From contig LNEC01000014.1 of assembly GCA_001464035.1 (NCBI GenBank), positions 186,001 to 250,000 on the forward strand: a stretch of 64,000 nt of DNA, in the 5' to 3' direction. A program made the translations under genes and the position numbers. The DNA is from Bradyrhizobiaceae bacterium Ga0074131 (lineage in GTDB: Bacteria; Pseudomonadota; Alphaproteobacteria; Rhizobiales; Xanthobacteraceae). Positions 18,199 through 26,355 of this stretch are shown here, piece after piece (the first letter of the stretch is position 1; each line of letters begins with the position of its first letter). A model generated the notes under the pieces. It worked only from the letters and a program-made list of their open reading frames with translations, was not told where the DNA came from and made no database searches.

Positions 18199-18331
18199 CG
18201 GTGCCTTCCTCTGCCAATAGATAGGAAAGCGCGAGCCGGGGGCAAGCGTTCCAGATCGCTTGGCATGCAGCGTGTTAGCGCCCCGCCTCGATAACAAGCG
18301 GTTCCCGGATGTTTTGCCCGTCTCTCCACCC

Positions 18332-18514
18332 TTATGTACATCCCGAGCGCGACGGCTCATCGCTCGTTTGCACGAGCCCGATCAGTGGCAGGTCCACGCC
18401 GACAGCCAGCTCTACGATGGCGCCGACCACGCCATAGATGACGGCGAGCTCGGCCGCGCCGAAAGCGGCCAGCGCACCCATGCCAAGCATCGTTCTGATT
18501 CTGTTGGAACCCAC
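18332..18514 (-). CDS. Small single-helix membrane protein
   Basis: A 60-residue protein read from a GTG at 18514 that has GGGAGG seven bases upstream. It begins with a short basic head (GSNRIRT), followed by a long hydrophobic segment (MLGMGALAAFGAAELAVIYG and onward to VELAVGVDLPLIGLV) that would span the membrane once or twice. The tail TSDEPSRSGCT is polar. No family is recognised. It lies between two other small genes in a 3-kb run of small proteins. Confidence 0.6.
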   Translation of the reverse strand: MGSNRIRTMLGMGALAAFGAAELAVIYGVVGAIVELAVGVDLPLIGLVQTSDEPSRSGCT

Positions 18515-18599
18515 GGCAGCCTCCCATATTGAGCAGAGGGTTGTTACCATGGCCGCGGCCGGCATGGTGGCGCGGCCGGGTTTCGATTGTCCTTAACCC

Positions 18600-18720
18600 T
18601 AATTCGCGCGGCGGCTTGGCACCCGCAACGCTCGATTAACCGGTCGGGCGCACCATTTGAGCGGGGCCCTCTGTTCATCTGAGGGCAAGAGCCGCCGCTC
18701 GGGCAGGAGCGGCCTTTTCA
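18600..18720 (+). ncRNA. Candidate structured RNA or leader with terminator-like end
   Basis: Two hairpins follow each other: GCCCTC at 18666-18671 pairs with GAGGGC at 18681-18686, and GCCGCTC at 18694-18700 pairs with GAGCGGC at 18707-18713, followed directly by CTTTTC. The second hairpin plus T-run resembles an intrinsic terminator, yet it sits only about 20 bases before the next start codon. It could be the end of a small RNA or an attenuating leader for the gene at 18737. No known RNA family is recognised; the 5' end is a guess. Confidence 0.35.
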
Positions 18721-18736
18721 TCGGGTGGGGGACCCC

Positions 18737-18976
18737 ATGAATTATCGCGCCTTCACCAATGACAGCCTGACCATGATGTATGAGAGCGTGCGCGGGGCTC
18801 TTCGGTCCGATGATGCGCTGGCCGACCGCGGCGAGGAACGCAGGTTTCGCGTTCGTGAAACCCCCGACTGGAGACAGCACGCGGCCGACCTCGAAGCCGA
18901 GATGCTCAAGCGCGGCATGTTTTTCGAGGTCATCGACTGGTCCGAGGATCAGGGAATGCTGCCGTTCGATCGCTGA
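18737..18976 (+). CDS. Small conserved-looking hypothetical protein
   Basis: A 79-residue protein starting MNYRAFTNDSLTMMYESVRG, rich in charged residues, with a C-terminal EAEMLKRGMFFEVIDW segment that predicts amphipathic helix then strand. There is no signal peptide or membrane helix, so it is probably cytoplasmic. GTGGGGG lies close upstream of the ATG. A terminator-like hairpin ends about 18 bases before the start. I do not recognise the family, but similar short proteins occur widely in bradyrhizobia. Confidence 0.65.
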   Translation: MNYRAFTNDSLTMMYESVRGALRSDDALADRGEERRFRVRETPDWRQHAADLEAEMLKRGMFFEVIDWSEDQGMLPFDR

Positions 18977-19039
18977 CGCAGCCGGACGCGTTTCCGACGT
19001 CGGTCCGTGCAGGATTGAAACCAGTTCGCCGGCAAAGCG

Positions 19040-19273
19040 TTGTCAGCCATGCCTCCGCTCAAGACACCGTTGACTGGCCCCATGAACCTGCAGCCCGTCC
19101 AGCACGGCTCGATCACGCCGATGCAATCGCGGCCCATCGCGCCCGAGAGCAACGCGAAACCGAAGAAAGCTGCAAAAAAACCATCAACCCGGGCAGAAGA
19201 GGTTCGCATCGCGAAGGCGAAACTCAGCCGGCGCAGTTCGCTGATAAAACAGCGGCGTGCCCTGAAGGGCTAG
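19040..19273 (+). CDS. Small basic hypothetical protein
   Basis: A 77-residue reading frame with a proline- and methionine-containing N-terminal half and a strongly basic C-terminal half (KPKKAAKKPSTRAEEVRIAK, then KLSRRSSLIKQRRALKG). The tail could bind nucleic acid, in the manner of small histone-like proteins, but no domain is recognised. Alternative starts exist at 19049 and 19082. Coding evidence is modest: the composition fits a real basic protein, but no clear ribosome site was seen. Confidence 0.45.
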   Translation: MSAMPPLKTPLTGPMNLQPVQHGSITPMQSRPIAPESNAKPKKAAKKPSTRAEEVRIAKAKLSRRSSLIKQRRALKG

Positions 19274-19409
19274 ATCGGCGGTCGAGCATATCGATGCCAC
19301 ACATTTCCGTCGACTTCCGACGCGCGAAGGCGCAGCTTGCCGCCGTTCGACCCTGAACTCCACGACGCCGACGTTTACCCCGACCTGTCCAACCATCGAG
19401 GCGACCCGC

Positions 19410-19685
19410 ATGCGCGACCCCGCCCTCACCTTCATCGTCATTCTGGTCATCGGCATCGCCGCCGGCTTGCTGTTCGACCGGTTCGCAGGGCCCTCATGGC
19501 TGGCCCGTCAGTTCGCCGGATCCAATCGGGGCATCATCACGAGCGCGTTGGTGGGCATTGCCGGCGCGCTTATGGGCTATCATATCGCGGTCCTTCTCGC
19601 ACTCGGCACCGGGCTGGTCATGGCGGTCGTCGCGGCGGCGCTCGGGGCGGCCGTGGTGCTGTTCGCCTGGCGGATGACCAAGTAG
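19410..19685 (+). CDS. GlsB/YeaQ/YmgE-type small membrane protein
   Basis: A 91-residue protein made of three hydrophobic segments: TFIVILVIGIAAGLLFDRF, GIITSALVGIAGALMGYHIA, and a long segment GTGLVMAVVAAALGAAVVLF. The glycine pattern (GIAAGLL, GIAGALMG) and size match the transglycosylase-associated/YeaQ family of stress-induced inner membrane proteins, whose biochemical role is unknown. The ATG follows GAGGCGACCCGC. A hairpin terminator begins at the stop codon. Sequence identity to the family could not be measured here. Confidence 0.75.
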   Translation: MRDPALTFIVILVIGIAAGLLFDRFAGPSWLARQFAGSNRGIITSALVGIAGALMGYHIAVLLALGTGLVMAVVAAALGAAVVLFAWRMTK

Positions 19686-19734
19686 CTTCGCTGGTTCGTG
19701 AACCCTCAACCCCTCGCAGGAGGGGGGAGCGAAG
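19686..19734 (+). terminator. Nested hairpin after the GlsB-type gene
   Basis: An outer pair CTTCGCT (19686-19692) with AGCGAAG (19728-19734) encloses an inner stem CCCCTC-GCAG-GAGGGG at 19710-19725. It starts at the base after the stop codon of the small membrane protein gene. There is no strong T-run, so it may be a Rho-independent terminator of weak type or an mRNA-stabilising structure. Confidence 0.5.
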
Positions 19735-19802
19735 CGATACCATGATGCTGATGGGTTCGCAGAGAGCTCGATAATCCTGCCCGCTACGCGGCAGCGAGAC
19801 CG

Positions 19803-20024
19803 TTATGGCCGTTGGCAGGGCTGCTCGAATTTTATGGTCGAGATCGGCCACTTTCCATCGTGGCCCCTGATGGAAATTCGCAGACCGTGCAGTTCATCGA
19901 GCCAGACGTTCTCAACCGTTCCGGCCTTTCCGTCGGTGAGAACCACGGCCTTGCCAACAAGCTCGGATTGCACGTCGCCAAGCACGGCGAGGATCGTCGA
20001 TGCGTGGAGCTTCATATTCATCAT
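19803..20024 (-). CDS. PRC-barrel-like small protein
   Basis: A 73-residue protein starting MMNMKLHASTILAVLGDVQS and continuing with ELVGKAVVLTDGKAGTVENV, then LRISIRGHDGKWPISTIKF. The alternating strands with GK and DG turns resemble a PRC-barrel fold, used in RNA processing and photosynthetic reaction centre proteins, though the match is short. An upstream in-frame start at 20132 gives an unlikely extension. It stands alone on the minus strand. Function unknown. Confidence 0.55.
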   Translation of the reverse strand: MMNMKLHASTILAVLGDVQSELVGKAVVLTDGKAGTVENVWLDELHGLRISIRGHDGKWPISTIKFEQPCQRP

Positions 20025-20192
20025 GGCGTCCCGAAATGGCGTCCCGAAGTCTGGCGAACGAACCAGCGGGAGCGTTTCGCATTTGAAAGGCGCGCACGTG
20101 ACCGGGATGGGGCAAACAGGTGGCCGAACCAACGGATAATGACGCTCGCCCGCTTGCGCGCGCGACGACTGGCGGAGCGAGGTGACGCGGCG

Positions 20193-22454
20193 TCACTCCG
20201 CCGCTTGCCGGATCTCCGGGTCCTCCATCCCCTCCAGCACCACCGGAGGCGACATCGGCAGGCTGTAGAAGCGTTTGCCAAGCGCGTTATGGATGGCGTT
20301 GGCGACCGCAGCCATCACCGGAACCAACGGCACTTCGCCGACGCCTTTGACCCCTTGCGGATGTTTCGGATTGGGCACCTCGACCATCACGGTGTCGAGC
20401 ATCGGCAGGTCCGAACACACCGGCATGCGGTAATCGAGGAAGCCGGGGTTATCGACCTTGCCGCTCTTGTTGTAGATGTATTCCTCGTTCAGTGCCCAGC
20501 CGATGCCCTGCGCCACACCGCCCTGTATCTGGCCTTCGACATAGCCCGGATGGATGGCGCGGCCGACGTCCTGCACCGCAGTATAACGGATCACCCTGAC
20601 GATGCCGAGTTCGGGATCGACCTCGACGTCGCAGATGTGGGTCCCGAAACCGCCTTCGGCGCCTTCGGTATTGAGCTGCACGCCAGCGCCGATCGGCCCG
20701 CCCATGACAGGGGCCTTGGCTGCGAGTTCCGCCAGCGTCAGCGGTTCGAACTGGCCGGCGTTGGGGCTGGCGGGATGGGCCGCACCGTTTTCCCATTTAA
20801 CGGCTTCCGGATCGATCTCCCAGATTTTCGCGGCGCGCTCGCGCAGCGTGGTGATGATCTTGTCGGTCGATTGCGTCACAACGATCGCGGAAGCAAACAG
20901 CACACGGCTGCCGCCGGTCAGGTTGGAGAAGCCGATAGTCGCGGTGTCGCCGATCAGCACCGACACCCGCTTGTAGTCGATGCCGAGCAACTCGGCGCAG
21001 ATGTTGGCGATCGCGGCGCGCGAGCCGCCGACGTCGGGATGGCCCGTGGTGACCACGACGTTGCCGTCCTCGGTGATGTTGACCTGGGCTGAGGATTCGC
21101 CACCGGCATTGAACCAGAAGCCGCTAGCCACGCCCCTGCCCTGCCATTTGCCGAGCGGCGCAGTATAATGCGGATGCGCTTTCGCGGCCTCCAGCGTCTC
21201 GATGTAGCCGATGCGCGGAAACACTGGGCCGAACGCGGCCTTTGTTCCCTGCTTCGCGGCGTTCTTCAAGCGCAATTCGAGCGGGTCCATCCTGAGCGCT
21301 TCGGCCAATTCGTCGAGCACGCACTCCACCGCATAGGCGCCGATCGGCGCGCCCGGGGCGCGATAGGCCGCGACCTTGGAGCGGTTCGAGAGCACGTCGA
21401 ATCCGACCGCCAGCACATGCGGGATATCGTAGGGCGAGAAGCTGCAGCCCACGGCGCCGCGAATCGGCGAGCCCGGCAGCGCGCCGGCCTGCAGCCAGAA
21501 GGTGCCTTGGGCGGCGACGATAGTGCCGTCCTTTTTGGCGCCGATCTTGACCGTGCTCTTGGAGCCGGAGGTCGGCCCGGTCGCCCGCATCACTTCCTCG
21601 CGGGTCATCACCATTTTCACCGGGCGGCCCGATTTTTTCGCCAGCAGGGTTGCCAGCGGCTCGAGGTAGACGATGGTCTTGCCGCCGAAACCGCCGCCGA
21701 TTTCGGCGGGGATGGCGCGGATGTCGCTCTGCGGGATGCCGGTCAGGTAGGCCGTCATGGCGCGCACCATGAACTGGCCCTGGCTCGAACTCCAGATCGT
21801 GGTCTTGTTGTCGGCGCCGACGCTGACGAGGCAGGCGTGCGGCTCGATATAGCCCTGGTGCACCGGACGGGTGCTGAAGCTGCGCTCGATGACCACCTCG
21901 GCTTCCCTGAAGCCCTGTTCGATATCGCCCTTCTTCACCTCCAGCTTGCCGGCGATGTTGGAGGGCTTGCCCTCGAACGTCAGGAAGTCGTGCAGGATTG
22001 GCGCATCGGGCCTGATCGCGTCGTCGATCTCGATCGACCACGGCAGCACTTCGTAGTCCACCTCGATCAGCTCGCAGGCATGCGCCGCGATCGCTTCCGT
22101 GGTGGCGGCGACCGCCGCTATGGGGTGGCCGGGAAACAGCGCCTTCTCGCGCGCCATCACGTTGCGGCACATCCAGCGCATGTCCTGGATACCGAGCATC
22201 ACCGACTTGTCGACCGGAAAGTCGACGATGTCGCGCGCGGACACCACCGCCTTGACGCCGGGCAGCGCCTCAGCCTTCGAGGTGTCGATCGACTTGATGC
22301 GCGCGTGGGGATGCGGGCTGCGCAAGACCTTGCCCCAGATCATGCCGGGCATGTTGGTGTCGGCGGCGAACGCCGCGCGGCCCGTCACCTTGTCGGCGCC
22401 GTCGGGCCGGATGGTGCGTTGGCCGATCCACTTGTTGTTGCTGATCACGTTCAT
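20193..22454 (-). CDS. Molybdenum hydroxylase large (molybdopterin-binding) subunit
   Basis: A 753-residue subunit of the xanthine dehydrogenase/CO dehydrogenase superfamily. The N-terminal a/b-hammerhead domain starts RPDGADKVTGRAAFAADTNM; the cofactor regions follow, including GGGFGGK near residue 250 and the catalytic glutamate in GVGEVPLVPV near the C-terminus (about 713). The active-site loop reads AAYRAPGAPIGA near 365. Form I CO dehydrogenase has AYXCSFR and form II AYRGAGR there, so this is not a CO dehydrogenase. The natural substrate is unknown, perhaps an aromatic or heterocyclic compound. The start overlaps the iron-sulfur subunit stop by four bases. Confidence 0.9.
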   Translation of the reverse strand: MNVISNNKWIGQRTIRPDGADKVTGRAAFAADTNMPGMIWGKVLRSPHPHARIKSIDTSKAEALPGVKAVVSARDIVDFPVDKSVMLGIQDMRWMCRNVMAREKALFPGHPIAAVAATTEAIAAHACELIEVDYEVLPWSIEIDDAIRPDAPILHDFLTFEGKPSNIAGKLEVKKGDIEQGFREAEVVIERSFSTRPVHQGYIEPHACLVSVGADNKTTIWSSSQGQFMVRAMTAYLTGIPQSDIRAIPAEIGGGFGGKTIVYLEPLATLLAKKSGRPVKMVMTREEVMRATGPTSGSKSTVKIGAKKDGTIVAAQGTFWLQAGALPGSPIRGAVGCSFSPYDIPHVLAVGFDVLSNRSKVAAYRAPGAPIGAYAVECVLDELAEALRMDPLELRLKNAAKQGTKAAFGPVFPRIGYIETLEAAKAHPHYTAPLGKWQGRGVASGFWFNAGGESSAQVNITEDGNVVVTTGHPDVGGSRAAIANICAELLGIDYKRVSVLIGDTATIGFSNLTGGSRVLFASAIVVTQSTDKIITTLRERAAKIWEIDPEAVKWENGAAHPASPNAGQFEPLTLAELAAKAPVMGGPIGAGVQLNTEGAEGGFGTHICDVEVDPELGIVRVIRYTAVQDVGRAIHPGYVEGQIQGGVAQGIGWALNEEYIYNKSGKVDNPGFLDYRMPVCSDLPMLDTVMVEVPNPKHPQGVKGVGEVPLVPVMAAVANAIHNALGKRFYSLPMSPPVVLEGMEDPEIRQAAE

Positions 22455-22933
22455 TGCGCTGCCTCCCGCATTTCATCGGCGGTTTCCATCACCGCCCGCA
22501 CGATCTTGTCGTAACCGGTGCAGCGGCAGAGATTGCCGGCCAGCCAGAACCGCACCTCTTCCTCGCTCGGCTTCGGATTCTTCCGCAGCAGCGCATCCGA
22601 CGCGACCAGCATGCCCGAGGTGCAGATGCCGCACTGCAGGGCCGCCATCTCCAAAAATTTCTGCTGCAGGGGATGCAGTCTGTCGCCGCTGGCCATGCCC
22701 TCGATGGTTTGCAGGTCGCGGCCTTCGGCCTCGACCGCGAGCATCAGGCAGGAGCAAACCAGCCGGTCGTCCAGCGTGATGCTGCAGGCGCCGCAATCGC
22801 CCGACGCGCAGCCTTCCTTGGAGCCGGTGAGGCCGAGGGGCCCGCGCAACGCGTCGAGCATGGTGTCGCCGGGGTCGCAGAGAAACTCCACCGGCTCGCC
22901 GTTGATGGTGGTGGATACGTGCAGTTTTGTCAT
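22451..22933 (-). CDS. Molybdenum hydroxylase [2Fe-2S] subunit
   Basis: A 160-residue small subunit with two iron-sulfur clusters. The plant-ferredoxin-type motif is CASGDCGACSI with a last Cys at SCLML, and the second domain has CGICTSGM and CRCTGYDKIV, which bind the cluster near the molybdenum. It passes electrons from the molybdenum site to FAD. The gene lies 18 bases after the FAD subunit and overlaps the large subunit by four bases, so the order is medium-small-large, as in cox-type operons. Confidence 0.93.
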   Translation of the reverse strand: MTKLHVSTTINGEPVEFLCDPGDTMLDALRGPLGLTGSKEGCASGDCGACSITLDDRLVCSCLMLAVEAEGRDLQTIEGMASGDRLHPLQQKFLEMAALQCGICTSGMLVASDALLRKNPKPSEEEVRFWLAGNLCRCTGYDKIVRAVMETADEMREAAQ

Positions 22934-22951
22934 TTTGTCAGTTTCCCAAAC

Positions 22952-23821
22952 TCAATTTTCTCTTGCGCGCGCGGCGGCGATCGCAACCGTGCGCTTCAGC
23001 AGCACGCCGGCAACTTTGGTGCGGTAAACGATGGTGCCGCGCTTGTCGTCGATCGGACGGCAGGCAGCGGAACAGGCGCTGGCTGCGGCCTTCAGCGCCG
23101 CGTCGTCGAGCTTGCTGCCGATCAAGGCCTTGGCAGCCGCCTCGACCAGCAGCACTGTCGGCGCCACCGCGCCGAGGCCGACGCGGGCGGCGGTGCAGAC
23201 GCCGTCCTTGATGGTGAGATTGACGCCGACGCCGACCACGGCGATGTCCATTTCGGTGCGCGGGATCATGCGCAGATAAGCGTCGCTCGCTCCTTTCGGA
23301 CGCGGCGGCAGCGTGAAACTGACCAGTATCTCGCCGGGCAGAAGATTGGTGCGGCCCGGACCGGCCGGGATGTCTTCCACCTTGATCTCGCGGCGGCCGT
23401 TCGGACCCTGCAGCGTGACCATGGCGCCGGCGGCGACCAAAGCGGGCACGCTGTCTCCGGCCGGCGAGCCGTTGCACAGATTGCCACCCGCCGAGGCGCG
23501 GCCCTGGACCTGGGTGGAGCCGATCAGATTGACCGCCTCCAGCACGCCGGGCCAAGCCCTGCCAAAACGCGGATGTTCTGAAAGCACCGCACCCGGCACC
23601 GCGGCGCCGATGCGAAAGCCGCCATCGGCCGTTTGTTCGATCGCGGTCATCTCCGCGATCTTCTTGATGTCCACAATCAAGCCAGGCTTCACCGCGCCGG
23701 AACGCATCTGCACGAGAAGATCGGTGCCGCCGGCCAGGATGCGCGCAGCGCTTCCGGCGGCGGCGAAGGCGGCGATCGCTTCGTCAAGCGTGTGAGGCGC
23801 CAGATATCGCAGTTCGCTCAT
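22952..23821 (-). CDS. Molybdenum hydroxylase FAD-binding subunit
   Basis: A 289-residue medium subunit with the FAD-binding motifs ARILAGGTDLL (near residue 27) and the second glycine motif GRASAGGNLCNGSPAGDSVP (near 108-127). The C-terminal domain is the CO dehydrogenase flavoprotein-type. It takes electrons from the iron-sulfur subunit to the final acceptor. It is the first gene of the operon; the upstream 271-base gap to 24093 is a divergent promoter region without a recognised operator. Confidence 0.92.
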   Translation of the reverse strand: MSELRYLAPHTLDEAIAAFAAAGSAARILAGGTDLLVQMRSGAVKPGLIVDIKKIAEMTAIEQTADGGFRIGAAVPGAVLSEHPRFGRAWPGVLEAVNLIGSTQVQGRASAGGNLCNGSPAGDSVPALVAAGAMVTLQGPNGRREIKVEDIPAGPGRTNLLPGEILVSFTLPPRPKGASDAYLRMIPRTEMDIAVVGVGVNLTIKDGVCTAARVGLGAVAPTVLLVEAAAKALIGSKLDDAALKAAASACSAACRPIDDKRGTIVYRTKVAGVLLKRTVAIAAARAREN

Positions 23822-24092
23822 GTCGTTTCGTTCCCCTCATGCCGGCCCCGGTGATTGTTCGCTCACCTTGCCCAAGCCCGCAGGACAGGAGCCTACACGG
23901 GCAAAACCGATTGGAACAGCCTCCGCGACCCGCTCCGGCGGCGGGCTCCCATGCGCCGGACGGGCTTGCGCCCCTTGACGGGAGCGCCTGCCGCGTGGCC
24001 TCGTTCGCGTTCAAGCATGTACGTTGTCTTTGCCCTGCCCTGGAGGGCCCCCCTCCAGAGCTGGGCAAGACACTTCGCCAGTCGGTAACCGG

Positions 24093-25436
24093 ATGCGAAA
24101 GATTTCAACGACACCATTTCTTCATTACGTCGTCCTGCTTGCGCTGCTGTGCGCGCCGCAAGCGGCGCCGGCTCAACCGGCCGCAGACTCACCCCGGCGG
24201 ATCACCGCTCCCGCGCGACCCGCCGCGGCACCCGCCCCGCGCGGCGGCGCGGCCTGCCACAACGGCATGGGTTTTGATCGCTTCCTCGTCGATCTGAAAC
24301 AACAGGCGATCGCCGCCGGCGTATCGCAGCGGGCGCTGACGGAAGCGTCCCCCGGACTCGTCTACGACCAGGGCATCGTCAACCGCGACCGCGGCCAGCG
24401 CGTGTTCGGGCAGGTGTTTAACGAGTTCGCGGCGCGGATGGCGGCGGTGTACCGGATGCAGCAGGGGCAAGCCAAGATCAAAACCCATGCCGCGGCGTTC
24501 GCGCGCGCCGAGAAGGAATTCGGCGTGCCGCCGGCGGTGATCGCCGCGTTCTGGGGACTGGAGAGCGATTTCGGCGCCAACATGGGCAACCTGCCGACGC
24601 TGCGTTCGCTGGTATCGCTGGCCTATGACTGCCGCCGTTCCGAGATGTTTCAGAAGGAAACGATCGCAGCCCTCAAGATCATCGACCGCGGCGACCTTTC
24701 GCCGGCCGAGATGGTGGGCTCGTGGGCGGGCGAACTCGGGCAGACGCAATTCCTGCCGTCGCATTACTTCAATCACGCGGTCGATTATGACGGCGACGGC
24801 CATCGCAACATGCTGCGCAGCCCGGAAGACGTCATCGGCTCGACTGCCAACTACATCGCCAACGGCTTGAAATGGCGACGCGGCGAGCCATGGCTGCAGG
24901 AAGTCCGCGTGCCGCAAACTATTTCCTGGGATCAGGCCGATCTCACCATCAAGCATCCGCGCTCGAAATGGGCGCAGTTCGGCGTTACCTATCCCGACGG
25001 CAAGGCGCTGCCGAGCGACGATCTGCCGGCCTCGCTGCTGTTGCCGATGGGCCGGATGGGACCGGCGTTCCTCGCCTATCCGAATTTCGCCGCCTATACC
25101 GAGTGGAATAACTCGCTGATCTATTCGACCACCGCCGGCTATCTCGCCACCCGCATCGCCGGCGCGCCACCGATGCAGCGCCCCTCGGCGCCGGTGGCGC
25201 AACTGCCGTTCAACGAGTTGCGCGAGTTGCAGCAGCTCTTGGTGCGCGCGGGATTCAATGTCGGCAAGGTCGACGGCATCATGGGGCAGCTGAGCCGTAC
25301 CGCGGTCAAGACCATGCAGATCAAATACGGCCTGCCGGCGGATTCGTGGCCGACCGCTGAATTGCTGGCGCGGATGCGCGGGGTAGCTGCTGCACCGCGC
25401 GTGCCTTCGCAGCCAGGGCCAACGGCAATCCGCTAG
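24093..25436 (+). CDS. Lytic murein transglycosylase (MltB family) with peptidoglycan-binding domain
   Basis: A 447-residue exported lytic transglycosylase. The signal peptide is at the N-terminus (LHYVVLLALLCAPQAAPAQP). The SLT_2/MltB catalytic domain follows, with the catalytic glutamate in FWGLESDFGANMGNLPTLRS near residue 155 and GELGQTQFLPSHYF near 215. The C-terminus (about 372-432) is a peptidoglycan-binding type 1 domain (ELQQLLVRAGFNVGKVDGIM). It cuts glycan strands of the cell wall in the periplasm. The ATG at 24093 gives the signal peptide; a longer start at 24024 does not. Confidence 0.92.
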   Translation: MRKISTTPFLHYVVLLALLCAPQAAPAQPAADSPRRITAPARPAAAPAPRGGAACHNGMGFDRFLVDLKQQAIAAGVSQRALTEASPGLVYDQGIVNRDRGQRVFGQVFNEFAARMAAVYRMQQGQAKIKTHAAAFARAEKEFGVPPAVIAAFWGLESDFGANMGNLPTLRSLVSLAYDCRRSEMFQKETIAALKIIDRGDLSPAEMVGSWAGELGQTQFLPSHYFNHAVDYDGDGHRNMLRSPEDVIGSTANYIANGLKWRRGEPWLQEVRVPQTISWDQADLTIKHPRSKWAQFGVTYPDGKALPSDDLPASLLLPMGRMGPAFLAYPNFAAYTEWNNSLIYSTTAGYLATRIAGAPPMQRPSAPVAQLPFNELRELQQLLVRAGFNVGKVDGIMGQLSRTAVKTMQIKYGLPADSWPTAELLARMRGVAAAPRVPSQPGPTAIR

Positions 25437-25530
25437 CTTGGCAAGCGTTGTATTTCACGTGCCGGCGCCCCAATTCGAGCAGCGCCTACCCCGCATTCGG
25501 CCATATGCCACAACACGAAAAGAGCATCGC

Positions 25531-26034
25531 ATGTCCCTTTACGACGTCTCGGTTCCCGCGTACCTGCAGATTCTCAACAGCCTCACCGGCATCCTCGGCA
25601 AGGCCGAGGCGCATTGTACGGCGAAGAAGATCCAGCCCGATGTGCTGCTCGGCGCCCGGCTCTATCCGGACATGCTAACATTGAGCCGCCAGATTCAGCT
25701 GGTGTGCGATTTCGCCACCAAGGGCTGCGCGCGCCTCACCGGCAGCGAAGTGCCTTCCATTCCCGACACCGAAAAGAGTTTCGACGAGCTGAAGGCGCGG
25801 TTGGCAAGGACCGTCGACTATGTGAAGTCCTTCAAGTCGGCGCAGTTTGACGGCGCCGACGCTCGCGAGGTGACGTTTCCGGCCGGTCCCGACAAATCCA
25901 TGACCATGAAAGGCCAGCAATTCCTCAGCCAGTTCTCGCTGCCGAACTTCTACTTCCATGCCGCGACCGTCCACGGCATCCTGCGTCACAACGGCGTCGA
26001 AATCGGCAAGCGGGATTTTCTGGGCGTGAGCTAA
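25531..26034 (+). CDS. DUF1993 domain-containing protein
   Basis: A 167-residue soluble protein made of one DUF1993 domain, seen in MSLYDVSVPAYLQILNSLTG, the ARLYPDMLTLSRQIQLVCDF segment, and the C-terminal FYFHAATVHGILRHNGVEIG. The family resembles DinB-like four-helix bundles; the conserved histidines in FHAATVHGILRHNG could be metal ligands as in DinB-type enzymes. No function is known. Start at 25531 is the ATG directly before the conserved YDVSVP; an upstream in-frame start at 25438 lies outside the domain. Confidence 0.88.
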   Translation: MSLYDVSVPAYLQILNSLTGILGKAEAHCTAKKIQPDVLLGARLYPDMLTLSRQIQLVCDFATKGCARLTGSEVPSIPDTEKSFDELKARLARTVDYVKSFKSAQFDGADAREVTFPAGPDKSMTMKGQQFLSQFSLPNFYFHAATVHGILRHNGVEIGKRDFLGVS

Positions 26035-26355
26035 GAAAAAGCACGTCACCGCGAGGAGCCAACGGGTCGCACGAATGCCTTCCCGATGACAACTCCGCGA
26101 CGAAGCAGTGCAGTATAGTCACGAACAAAGGATTGGCAGGGCCGTTCGGTCGCCAAGGCACCGCCGAGAGATTGTCTATGCTGCGCCGTCCCTGATTTCG
26201 AATGAATCGTCCTACGTCAACGCACAGAAGCCTTGTCCTCGACGTTGGCGAGCGTGGCGCGCGGCTAATCTGCGGCTGTCGAATGGCTCGCGGCATTGCG
26301 CGGGCGTCGACAATGCCCAATTGTCCCCCATTGTCCCTTTCTCCTGGAAAACAAA
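26035..26355. promoter_or_regulatory. Promoter region of ene-reductase gene with GACAAT inverted repeat
   Basis: No gene is visible in this 321-base stretch; the reading frames on both strands are short or shadows. Near the ene-reductase gene the bases GACAAT (26309-26314) and ATTGTC (26320-26325) form an inverted repeat around a five-base gap, and ATTGTC recurs at 26330-26335. Ene-reductase genes are often controlled by TetR- or MarR-type repressors that bind such repeats. No such regulator gene is next to it in this window. Confidence 0.35.

Noticed and set aside
20193..22454. Carbon monoxide dehydrogenase large subunit
   Set aside because: The active-site loop AYRAPGAP lacks the form I AYXCSFR and form II AYRGAGR signature, so only the broad molybdenum hydroxylase family is supported.
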